27,147 nucleotides of DNA from a virus, in IMG/VR virus record IMGVR_UViG_3300037502_003003, positions 1 through 27,147 of that record; one strand, written 5' to 3'. The notes under the pieces were generated by a model. It saw nothing but the letters and a program-made list of their open reading frames with translations. It was not told the DNA's origin and ran no database searches. The stretch's first letter is position 1. Each line of letters begins with the position of its first letter. Shown in pieces: positions 12,470-18,982 of this stretch. A program made the translations under genes and the position numbers.

Positions 12470-12581
12470 AAAACAAAAATTGATTAAGGATTTGGCTCTC
12501 ATCATTGTAGCCGCTGGAGGGTTGTTAACTCTCGCTTATGCCATTTACTTTATTATTGACACTTTAAAAAAATGGTACTGA
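12453..12581 (+). CDS. Small single-span membrane protein (42 aa)
   Basis: The product has a short basic N-terminus (MLTQNEKQKLIKDL), one hydrophobic segment of about 22 residues (ALIIVAAGGLLTLAYAIYFI) and a KKWY end. The frame is open further upstream to 12390, but that part lies inside the previous gene and is only lysine-rich; the ATG at 12453 has the ATC-ATG context. It overlaps the preceding gene by 17 nt and the next by 1 nt. Function is unknown. Confidence 0.6.
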   Translation: MLTQNEKQKLIKDLALIIVAAGGLLTLAYAIYFIIDTLKKWY

Positions 12582-12727
12582 TGAAATATGAAATAAAATA
12601 CAATGACAGGCGAATGATTATTGAGGCTGAAAATGTCGAAAAGGCGCTGGAGCAATTTAAAGAGCTAAAAATCGACGTTCAAAACTTTGAGATTAGTATA
12701 TCTAAATTTGGACAATCTAAAGATTAA
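12581..12727 (+). CDS. Small hypothetical protein (48 aa)
   Basis: The ORF begins MKYEIKYNDRRMIIEAENVEKAL and ends KFGQSKD. It looks like a small beta-beta-alpha unit of the kind seen in tiny phage proteins; no function is known. Its ATG overlaps the stop codon of the membrane protein (TGATG), and a terminator follows 25 nt after its stop, so it closes the operon. Confidence 0.6.
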   Translation: MKYEIKYNDRRMIIEAENVEKALEQFKELKIDVQNFEISISKFGQSKD

Positions 12728-12751
12728 GTTGTTAAAAGTATTGTTGTTTTC

Positions 12752-12784
12752 AATCCCATATCTTTCGGTGTGGGATTTTTTTTT
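12752..12784 (+). terminator. Rho-independent terminator closing the nucleotide-metabolism operon
   Basis: A 7-bp stem (AATCCCA at 12752-12758, TGGGATT at 12771-12777) with a 12-nt loop runs into a tract of nine Ts (12776-12784). The 94 nt that follow, up to the next ATG, are very AT-rich; I see no clear TAnnTTTG box there. Confidence 0.8.
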
Positions 12785-12878
12785 AAATAAATACATAAAT
12801 ATTTTTTTATATAATTATTTATACATATTTTTACAAAAGAAACAAAAAAACATTTTTATTATCACTAAATTTTAACAA

Positions 12879-13145
12879 ATGGAAAAGCAAATTTACACCG
12901 TCATGTACTTCGGTAACGCTACAATCTATCAGGATTTATGCGAAGAAGTGGCTGCCTATTCTAAGAGGCACGCTGTTGAAAAGATATACGCAAAAATGCG
13001 TAACGAAGATTATTTCCCAGATGATTTCTTCCTATGGGGAGGGCTTGTTAAGGATTGCGACGGCAATGTTATTGCAGACAAAAGCGACGAAACTATCGAG
13101 TATGATGGAGGCTATTTTTATGCAGAACTAAAAATAGTTGAATAA
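12879..13145 (+). CDS. Hypothetical acidic protein (88 aa)
   Basis: The protein starts MEKQIYTVMYFGNATIYQDL and is rich in acidic and aromatic residues (EDYFPDDFFLWGG, YDGGYFYAEL), suggesting a small beta-rich fold. No family is recognised. The ATG follows an A/T-rich leader after a terminator, so it heads a new operon. Its stop overlaps the start of the wall-hydrolase gene (TAATG). Confidence 0.6.
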   Translation: MEKQIYTVMYFGNATIYQDLCEEVAAYSKRHAVEKIYAKMRNEDYFPDDFFLWGGLVKDCDGNVIADKSDETIEYDGGYFYAELKIVE

Positions 13146-13990
13146 TGAAAGAGCCAATAATTGAGACATACGTCCCACAAAATAAACGTTTACCTTATCA
13201 AATAGCTGCTGGCTTAGGTGTTGCTTTTGTTATTGGGTTGATTTATTCCCCAATAAATACCCAATACAATTATACTTCCTTTGTTCCTTTAATTCAAAGG
13301 GACACAGTTTACGTTCACAAAATTACATCTCTCACTATCCAGGGCAAAGATGAAAAAAAGGAAATAGATGAAAGCGCCTACGGATCTCGCTCGTATGGCT
13401 GGGAGGTGCGCAAGTTATCCGGTGAACAACTCAGGCAAACATTGGAAGGTAGAGGCTTTAGGAATTTAAAAGGAGTTGATAGGTCTAAATTACGTCGTAT
13501 ATACCTTGCTTATTGCTATGAAAGTATGCTAATGAACGTACACCTTTTAACCGACTTCCCTATTTCAATGATTTATTCTTTTTTTATCATTGAGGCAACT
13601 AGTCAAGGAGTTGAAACAGAACTTTGGAGAAAGCACGCCAACGCTGGAGGGGTGAAAGCTCTAAAAGGGCAACAAACTGTAACCTATAGAACTCGTGAAG
13701 TAATTCGTGGTAAAAACAGATATATCCGCGCTAAATTTATGAAGGCAGCGAACACCGAAGAAGGTATGAAACTTTGGGCAGGAGTTTTAAATTCTGGTAG
13801 ATACGCTGCTTGTAAAAAAGCAAATTATAAATTAAAGGGAATGAGATTATATGAATCTATTTGTAAGTGTGTTTACAAATCTGGTTATCACACAGATAGA
13901 GATTATAAGTTCCGTGCATCTTTAATGCAAGAATATTGGGACATTAAAACAGAAAATTTCCCATTAAAAAAGAGAACAAACGAATTTTAA
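13145..13990 (+). CDS. Membrane-anchored glucosaminidase-like peptidoglycan hydrolase
   Basis: A short cytoplasmic N-terminus, then one hydrophobic segment (residues 18-36, YQIAAGLGVAFVIGLIYS), then a C-terminal domain resembling FlgJ-like N-acetylglucosaminidases. FPISMIYSFFIIEATSQG has the expected catalytic Glu (150), HANAGGVKAL stands for the NxFGIK block, and a later segment with KFMKAANTEEGMKLWAGVLNSGRYAAC fits the end of the fold. Such enzymes cut the glycan chain of peptidoglycan. It lies in an early-strand operon next to a multi-span membrane protein, far from the holin/amidase pair, so it may act in wall remodelling or in lysis control rather than as the main endolysin. Confidence 0.7.
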   Translation: MKEPIIETYVPQNKRLPYQIAAGLGVAFVIGLIYSPINTQYNYTSFVPLIQRDTVYVHKITSLTIQGKDEKKEIDESAYGSRSYGWEVRKLSGEQLRQTLEGRGFRNLKGVDRSKLRRIYLAYCYESMLMNVHLLTDFPISMIYSFFIIEATSQGVETELWRKHANAGGVKALKGQQTVTYRTREVIRGKNRYIRAKFMKAANTEEGMKLWAGVLNSGRYAACKKANYKLKGMRLYESICKCVYKSGYHTDRDYKFRASLMQEYWDIKTENFPLKKRTNEF

Positions 13991-14010
13991 ACAACAAAAC
14001 AAACAACCAA

Positions 14011-14547
14011 ATGGAAAAGAATTTTAACAATTTGCAGTTTAAGTGGACTTTTGAAAGCATTAGCGATAATATTCCAACGATTATGTTGGCTACGATTGTC
14101 CTGACTTATGGCATTAATGCCTATTTAACGGCTATCTTTCTGCCAATAGATTTTTGGTTAGCTATCATCGCTGCTAGTATTTTACAATTAGGGCGTTTTG
14201 CAGTCGTTTTTATGGACTTTTTAAACCCTACTAAAGGTAGAAGTACCTATCCACCTAAAATAGCATTAGGAGCGACGATTGTGGCTTTAATTGAAATCTT
14301 TTTTGGTTTACAAGAACATTATGAGGGAGGTGAATTTATAACAATGTTTCTTTTTGTTGGAACAATTATTGTTTTTGGCTATCTTTTGGAAATAAATTTT
14401 GTCGATAAAGGTGTTGAAGCGTATGGCATAAACGAAACAAAGATTATAAGAAGGAGAAAACGTAGAACAATTATTAAAAATGTCCAAGAAGATTTTCCTA
14501 AACAAGTTAGACGTAATATTACATCATTTCAATTATCATTATTTTAA
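14011..14547 (+). CDS. Four-span membrane protein (178 aa)
   Basis: Four hydrophobic segments are visible: about residues 21-44 (IPTIMLATIVLTYGINAYLT), 47-67 (DFWLAIIAASILQLGRFAVV), 84-100 (IALGATIVALIEIFFGL) and 109-127 (ITMFLFVGTIIVFGYLLEI). A basic tail follows with a RRRKRR cluster near residue 150. I do not recognise the family. It follows the glucosaminidase-like gene by 20 nt after an A-rich leader, so the two may act together at the inner membrane. It is not a typical holin, which is encoded elsewhere. Confidence 0.65.
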   Translation: MEKNFNNLQFKWTFESISDNIPTIMLATIVLTYGINAYLTAIFLPIDFWLAIIAASILQLGRFAVVFMDFLNPTKGRSTYPPKIALGATIVALIEIFFGLQEHYEGGEFITMFLFVGTIIVFGYLLEINFVDKGVEAYGINETKIIRRRKRRTIIKNVQEDFPKQVRRNITSFQLSLF

Positions 14548-14549
14548 TT

Positions 14550-14927
14550 ATGGAAAAGGAATTTGTAAGCTACGAAATGGCTTTAGCACTTAAAGAATTG
14601 GAATTTAATGAGCCTTGTTTTACATATTATTACAATGTTTCTAGTAATTTAAGAACAAATATATCAGTAGATACAAACAATGGTTGGACATACTTTCCCA
14701 ATAAAAAATCAATTATTTTAGCTCCGACATTTTCTCAATCATTTAGATTTTTTAGAGAAAAATACAGTTTAGAAGGCGCAATTTATAGGTTAAATTTTAA
14801 ATGGGCTTCTCAAGTTTTTAATATTGAAACAAGTACATATTGCTTTATACCTGAATTGTTTGAAACTTACGAAGAAGCTGAAATTAATAGTTTGCAAAAA
14901 ATGATTAAAATGGTTAAAAACAAATGA
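14550..14927 (+). CDS. Conserved small phage protein of unknown function (125 aa)
   Basis: The pattern EFVSYEMALALKELEFNEPC, then a beta-rich middle, APTFSQSFRFFREKYSL, and a C-terminal YEEAEINSLQKMIKMVK is one I remember from many Bacteroidota phages and prophages, always annotated as hypothetical. It has no catalytic motif. It starts 2 nt after the membrane protein gene and overlaps the RuvC-like gene by 4 nt. Confidence 0.75.
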   Translation: MEKEFVSYEMALALKELEFNEPCFTYYYNVSSNLRTNISVDTNNGWTYFPNKKSIILAPTFSQSFRFFREKYSLEGAIYRLNFKWASQVFNIETSTYCFIPELFETYEEAEINSLQKMIKMVKNK

Positions 14928-15415
14928 GGACATTAATAGGCGTTGACCCAGCGTTAAGATTAAACGGAATGGCTGCCTGTTTTATCATGCCAGATAAAGA
15001 AGTTGAATTTAAAAGGTATAAAAGGTTTTTGGATTTTTTAAAAGATTCTATTTTTTGGAAAAATTTAGGTAATCCTGTTGTAATAATAGAAGATTCTAGC
15101 CTTCAAAATATTACCTTTAATAATTCAACAAACAGAGCTATTTTGTCCCGTATGTCCCGAAACGTAGGCATGAATCAGGGAGCCTCCCGAATAGCCTATG
15201 AATGGATTAAAGATAATGGCTGCGAAGCTTACAATATTTCTCCGGAACAAAAAGGTAGAAAATGGAGTAAAGAAATGTTTTTAAAAATCTTCGAACGCGA
15301 AGGCTACACATTTGAACCAGATTTTAAACCAGCTAAGATTAGTCAGGATGAAATAGATTGTTTTACTTTGGCGTTACAAGCTAAAAATTATCAAAAACAT
15401 GAAAAAAGGTATTGA
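14924..15415 (+). CDS. RuvC-like Holliday junction resolvase
   Basis: An RNase H-fold nuclease that probably resolves branched DNA before packaging. The acidic active site is visible: Asp8 in LIGVDPALRLNG, Glu56 in PVVIIEDSSLQN, and a C-terminal SQDEIDCFTLAL (Asp142, Glu143, Asp145). The basic region between them (NRAILSRMSRNVGMNQGASR) resembles the DNA-contacting helix with the GxxxG-like turn of RuvC. Length 163 aa fits phage RuvC homologues. It overlaps the preceding gene by 4 nt and the next by 17 nt. Confidence 0.85.
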   Translation: MRTLIGVDPALRLNGMAACFIMPDKEVEFKRYKRFLDFLKDSIFWKNLGNPVVIIEDSSLQNITFNNSTNRAILSRMSRNVGMNQGASRIAYEWIKDNGCEAYNISPEQKGRKWSKEMFLKIFEREGYTFEPDFKPAKISQDEIDCFTLALQAKNYQKHEKRY

Positions 15416-15686
15416 AATAATTGATGGTATTGAAATTACCACATGGAAGGAAATTGAAAAAATTTCTAAATTATATCCCAGGCCCATTAGATACGCGGAA
15501 GGAACACAGGCTAGAATATTTTTACTTAAATTTTATCTTGAACCTTTAATGAAAGATGAAAATTCACCTATGAATATGATGGATAAAGGCAGAATGCTAA
15601 CTATAGCTTATAGGATTTATAAAGAATCAATGGGTGATGTAACAAAAGATTTAGCATTAACTGTAATAAAAAAAATTATAAACTAG
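15399..15686 (+). CDS. Hypothetical protein ending the early operon (95 aa)
   Basis: A mostly helical protein (TTWKEIEKISKLYPRPIRYAE, ARIFLLKFYLEPLMKDE, MLTIAYRIYKESMGDVTKDL). No motif is recognised. It overlaps the RuvC-like gene by 17 nt and is the last plus-strand gene before the convergent terminator, so a link to DNA processing or early-to-late switching is possible but unproven. Confidence 0.65.
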   Translation: MKKGIEIIDGIEITTWKEIEKISKLYPRPIRYAEGTQARIFLLKFYLEPLMKDENSPMNMMDKGRMLTIAYRIYKESMGDVTKDLALTVIKKIIN

Positions 15687-15721
15687 GAATTGATTACAAT
15701 TTGTTAATTAGTGGTAAATAG

Positions 15722-15748
15722 AGGGTTAGCAATAAAGCTAACCCTTTC
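15722..15748. terminator. Bidirectional terminator between early and late operons
   Basis: A perfect 9-bp stem (AGGGTTAGC at 15722-15730, GCTAACCCT at 15737-15745) with a 6-nt loop sits between convergent operons ending at 15686 and 15752. The T run on the plus side is short (15745-15747). On the minus side the tail is CTATTTACC-like, so termination is likelier for the plus strand. Confidence 0.7.
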
Positions 15749-15751
15749 CAA

Positions 15752-16417
15752 TTAAAACAATATTACTCCCTGTGATATAACATAATCGGCAACTGCTCTA
15801 GCATGACATAAAGCTAAAGTATTTTGAAAGTTTGGGTCAAACATTATTTTTGCATCATGAAAATTTGTAAAAAACCCGTTTTCTGATAAAACAGAAGGCA
15901 TTGAAGTTTTGGTTAAAACGTAAAATCTTTCTTCTTTATCGTGATCGCCGTCACTTAAATCAGAACGATACATCCAATTAGGATAGGCTTTTTTTACCTC
16001 TTTATATAATAAATCTGCATAAATATCAGACTGGGTTTGTCCTAGTGATGTGAAAACCTCCCATCCCCTAGCACTTTTATTTTCAGCAGCATTACCATGA
16101 ATACTTAAATATATTGAACCTTTATAATTTTTAGCTGCAAAGTTAGCTTTTTGTACTCTTTTGCTTAAAGGCGTATCTATTATTTCGTCATAAACTTTCA
16201 TTGTAATTATTCCCCAATCATTTAAATATTGTTCAATGAGATTAACGACTGCTCTATTAAACACACCTTCAAAAAACCAACCATAAGAATGAAATTTGCC
16301 ATTGTTGTGTTGGCTACATTTTGATGGGAAAGTAGTATAACCATTAGGTAATTTTACTTTAGGATTAATACCACCATGTCCAGCATCTAAAAATATACAA
16401 AATTCTTTTTTGTCCAT
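15752..16417 (-). CDS. N-acetylmuramoyl-L-alanine amidase (endolysin)
   Basis: Cleaves the bond between muramic acid and the peptide stem in peptidoglycan. The zinc-dependent Amidase_3 fold is clear: DAGHGG (His14), a Glu in WFFEGVFNRAVV (Glu50), SIHGNA (His107) and the catalytic LSENGFF (Glu179). No signal peptide is visible, so release would depend on the holin at 16801-17202. It is the last gene of the minus-strand late operon. A hairpin (16432-16459) lies 15 nt before the ATG. Confidence 0.93.
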   Translation of the reverse strand: MDKKEFCIFLDAGHGGINPKVKLPNGYTTFPSKCSQHNNGKFHSYGWFFEGVFNRAVVNLIEQYLNDWGIITMKVYDEIIDTPLSKRVQKANFAAKNYKGSIYLSIHGNAAENKSARGWEVFTSLGQTQSDIYADLLYKEVKKAYPNWMYRSDLSDGDHDKEERFYVLTKTSMPSVLSENGFFTNFHDAKIMFDPNFQNTLALCHARAVADYVISQGVILF

Positions 16418-16431
16418 AATTTTAATTTTTA

Positions 16432-16459
16432 AGGGGAATAGAAATCAATCTACTCCCCT
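16432..16459 (-). other. Strong hairpin before the endolysin start
   Basis: AGGGGAATAGA (16432-16442) pairs with TCTACTCCCCT (16449-16459) over 11 bp with one G-T pair and a 6-nt loop. On the minus strand it ends 15 nt before the amidase ATG and is followed by TTAAAAATTAAAATT rather than a T run. It may be an attenuating terminator or a stability or translation control element. Confidence 0.5.
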
Positions 16460-16495
16460 CGGCACTAAGGTAGCAATTCTTCTGCGCCTATTTCT

Positions 16496-16789
16496 TTACA
16501 AACGAAATCCGATAAGTGAAAAAGCTGCGGAAATTAATGAAAATTTGGGAGGTACTTTTACTTCTATCGTTTTCCCAGCACACTCTCTTGATGTCTCCTT
16601 AATCTTGTCCCAAATTATCTGGGCAAGTTGAACGTATTCCCTCCACGTGAATTTCACTTTGTTGCCCTCTAAATGAACATTTATCTCCGAAGCAAGCTCC
16701 GCAAAGTTCATCGAATAACAAGCAATGTCACCCATCGGTGATTTTATCCCATCTGCATTTTTCAATGCTTCTTTTAAATTAGTCTGCAT
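16496..16789 (-). CDS. Hypothetical protein in the lysis module (97 aa)
   Basis: A soluble protein (MQTNLKEALKNADGIKSPMG, FAELASEINVHLEGNKVKFTWREYVQLAQIIWDKIKE) ending in a moderately hydrophobic segment (FSLISAAFSLIGFRL). No family is recognised. It lies between holin and amidase, the place where some phages keep accessory lysis genes, but there is no lipobox or signal to support a spanin. The ATG has the ATC-ATG context. Confidence 0.6.
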   Translation of the reverse strand: MQTNLKEALKNADGIKSPMGDIACYSMNFAELASEINVHLEGNKVKFTWREYVQLAQIIWDKIKETSRECAGKTIEVKVPPKFSLISAAFSLIGFRL

Positions 16790-16800
16790 GATTATTTATT

Positions 16801-17202
16801 TTAACGATTAAAAAAACGTGTGATTAAAACGCCCAAGTTTACGCCTGTAATGCGCTTTATATTTTCCGCAATAGAATATAGCTCCACCGTCGCTATCAAG
16901 AACGCTGCCATATACGTTATGTTGGGAAGGCTAAATGTATTTCTTGCACCCTCGAAAATAAGGATACCACAAAAATAAACGACAATCTTTTCCATCGTAC
17001 GGTAAAGCCCTTTACTATTTATCTTTTGCTGTTCTTTCTTTGCTGCGATTATTCCAGTTCCCATGTCTGCGAAAACCACAAAAATTGTAAAAATTAAAAA
17101 TCCTTTAATCGGTATAAAGAAAGAAAAAATATAACCACAGCAAATGGCATACGTTATTTTTTCCCATCCAAGGTGCAAAAAGTTGATTAACGTTGTTTTC
17201 AT
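16801..17202 (-). CDS. Phage holin
   Basis: Forms holes in the inner membrane that let the endolysin reach peptidoglycan. The pattern fits the toxin-secretion/phage lysis holin family. Hydrophobic segments are YAICCGYIFSFFIPIKG, FLIFTIFVVFADMGTGIIAA, EKIVVYFCGILIFEGA and ITYMAAFLIATVELYSIAE, with the family's DMGTGIIAAKK, KGLYRTMEKI and SIAENIKRITG blocks. It overlaps the upstream 203-aa gene by 4 nt and precedes the 97-aa and amidase genes. Confidence 0.85.
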   Translation of the reverse strand: MKTTLINFLHLGWEKITYAICCGYIFSFFIPIKGFLIFTIFVVFADMGTGIIAAKKEQQKINSKGLYRTMEKIVVYFCGILIFEGARNTFSLPNITYMAAFLIATVELYSIAENIKRITGVNLGVLITRFFNR

Positions 17203-17810
17203 CGCGTTGCAGATATTCTTCGGAGGTTAATTTTACCATCCTGTGAAACGTATAATTTTCGCCCTTCATCCCAATACAAATCAAGAAAGCTGCCTGTCGT
17301 TGGATAGCTTGTAAGTCTTATCATATTCTTTCCAAAACCAAACATTGTTTTAATCGTTGCGCCTTCCACCGTGTATCTTAGCACCTTGTTTGCCGTGATG
17401 GTAAAGGAAATAGGTACGTTATTAATAACCCATTTAAATTTATTATCTGAAAGAAATTCAAATGTTTGAACACCTAATGTATCTATTGGACTTTTGCCCG
17501 TGATGGCAATAATTCCAGCATTTTCCCTAATTGCTCCCGTTGTTTCTTTGCCATAAAAATACGAGCCGTTTACAAAGTTAGCAAAGCTATTTGCTGTGCT
17601 TTCAAATTTCTGCAAAGCTGATAAGTAAAATTGAGCCGTATCACCAATGATAGTAACTTTTTCGTAGTACGAATCATCATCGTACTCAATGCGATTTAAA
17701 AGGTAAAACTTGCTATTCTGTGAAATAACATAAGCGGTATCAAATACTTGATTTTGAGCCATTGTAAAGGTACAGTAAAACAAGGCTATGAAATAAATAA
17801 TTCTTTTCAT
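17199..17810 (-). CDS. Hypothetical protein with signal peptide (203 aa)
   Basis: The N-terminus (MKRIIYFIALFYCTFTMAQ) is a standard signal peptide with a likely cleavage after Ala18 or Gln19, so the product may be exported before assembly or lysis. The rest is beta-rich, with YYEKVTIIGDTAQFYLSALQKFES and a repeated pattern of short strands (FKWVINNVPISFTITANKV, GATIKTMFGFGKNMIRL). I do not recognise it. It lies between the second fibre gene and the holin and may belong to the tail tip or cell-surface functions. Confidence 0.6.
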   Translation of the reverse strand: MKRIIYFIALFYCTFTMAQNQVFDTAYVISQNSKFYLLNRIEYDDDSYYEKVTIIGDTAQFYLSALQKFESTANSFANFVNGSYFYGKETTGAIRENAGIIAITGKSPIDTLGVQTFEFLSDNKFKWVINNVPISFTITANKVLRYTVEGATIKTMFGFGKNMIRLTSYPTTGSFLDLYWDEGRKLYVSQDGKINLRRISATR

Positions 17811-17819
17811 ATTTATAAT

Positions 17820-18965
17820 TTATTTTGTTACGAATACTTTAAATAATGCTGAGGCTGGGTCAACCGTTCCGATAGAATAATTATTAAATCTAACTGTTAC
17901 AGTGTTCGCTGCTGATACCCACGCGGAATAAAAGGTATTTGCATTTACGGCAGCATTTGGCACACCAAGGCTAACAACGTCACCGTCTGCCGCGCCTGTT
18001 ACTGTTATTGTTAAATCAGCTGATAACATAGTTAATGTTGAAGGAAAATTAAGGGTTGCCGAACCTGTTAAACCGTGGTTTACCGTGTGGCGTGTTGTGG
18101 ATGGGGAAAATAATAAATTTGTTCCGTTAAACTCCATTGCCCCGGCCTCTGGAGTTGTAAGATTTGTACCACTTGTAAATTTTAAAGGTGCGGTTGAGGC
18201 TGTGGCGGTACCTGCTTTCAAATGCAAAACGGCGGTGGGAGTTGTTTGTCCAATGCCTACGTTGCCAGTCGAATTTAAACGCATTTTCTCTGTGCCAGTT
18301 GTTGTTGTATTTGCGCCAGTCCAAAAAACAATATCTGTGGGAGAATCATAAATACTTGATGATCCACCAAAATTAAGTGTATTAGTTGGAGTTGAGTTAA
18401 CTGATCTAAATACCATAATATCTTTGCCATTGCCATAAGACGGAGTGACAAATTCCCCAGTCTTTAATGTATTAATATCTCTCCTGCCAGTATTCTCAAA
18501 AGTTTCGCCAATTCTTAAAGCATTATCTAATATGTCTAATTTATATATAGCATTTGTAAGTCCTATACCAACATTTCCACCAGCCTCATAAATTACACTG
18601 GTATCAAAAATTCCAGTTGAATTTATACGAATTAAGTAATTATTTGGACTTAATAAACTTGTACCCGTCCCACCATTTGCTACAGGCAAAACACCCGTTA
18701 ATCCTGATGAAATAGATCCACCAACACGCAACCACGAATTACTTACCGCTTTTTTATAATGCCATTGAATATTTGTTGCCGTGTCTAAGATGATATAAGC
18801 CATTGTGTCAACTGATGGCTTGCGCGTGGTATCAGCGGCAAGACCCCGCCACACCAGCCCGTCGGCACTCGTTTGTTCACCGAGCGTTATCTTTTGGTTT
18901 CCGTTGCCTTGATACTGTGCCAAGGCAAGGCAAGGAAAAAGGAGGAGGAAAAGGAGTTGTTTCAT
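17820..18965 (-). CDS. Second tail fibre protein with signal peptide (381 aa)
   Basis: Starts MKQLLFLLLFPCLALAQ, a clear signal peptide; an upstream ATG at 19016 overlaps the previous gene and is unlikely. Residues 20-90 repeat the domain found after the membrane segment of the 1479-aa fibre (QTS..GLVWRG...DTTRKPS). Fibre signatures follow: VLPVANGGTGTSLL, two GNVGIG..T units (GGNVGIGLTNAIYKLDI, GNVGIGQTTPTAVLHL), and a beta-rich C-terminal domain. This layout suits a trimeric receptor-binding or accessory fibre. It lies 17 nt after the larger fibre gene. Confidence 0.75.
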   Translation of the reverse strand: MKQLLFLLLFPCLALAQYQGNGNQKITLGEQTSADGLVWRGLAADTTRKPSVDTMAYIILDTATNIQWHYKKAVSNSWLRVGGSISSGLTGVLPVANGGTGTSLLSPNNYLIRINSTGIFDTSVIYEAGGNVGIGLTNAIYKLDILDNALRIGETFENTGRRDINTLKTGEFVTPSYGNGKDIMVFRSVNSTPTNTLNFGGSSSIYDSPTDIVFWTGANTTTTGTEKMRLNSTGNVGIGQTTPTAVLHLKAGTATASTAPLKFTSGTNLTTPEAGAMEFNGTNLLFSPSTTRHTVNHGLTGSATLNFPSTLTMLSADLTITVTGAADGDVVSLGVPNAAVNANTFYSAWVSAANTVTVRFNNYSIGTVDPASALFKVFVTK

Positions 18966-18982
18966 GTTTATGTTTTTGTTGT

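Noticed and set aside
12687-12875. 62-codon ORF after the 12581-12727 gene
   Set aside because: It overlaps that gene's end and runs through the terminator into AT-rich DNA; its hydrophobic Phe/Leu/Lys content reflects base composition.
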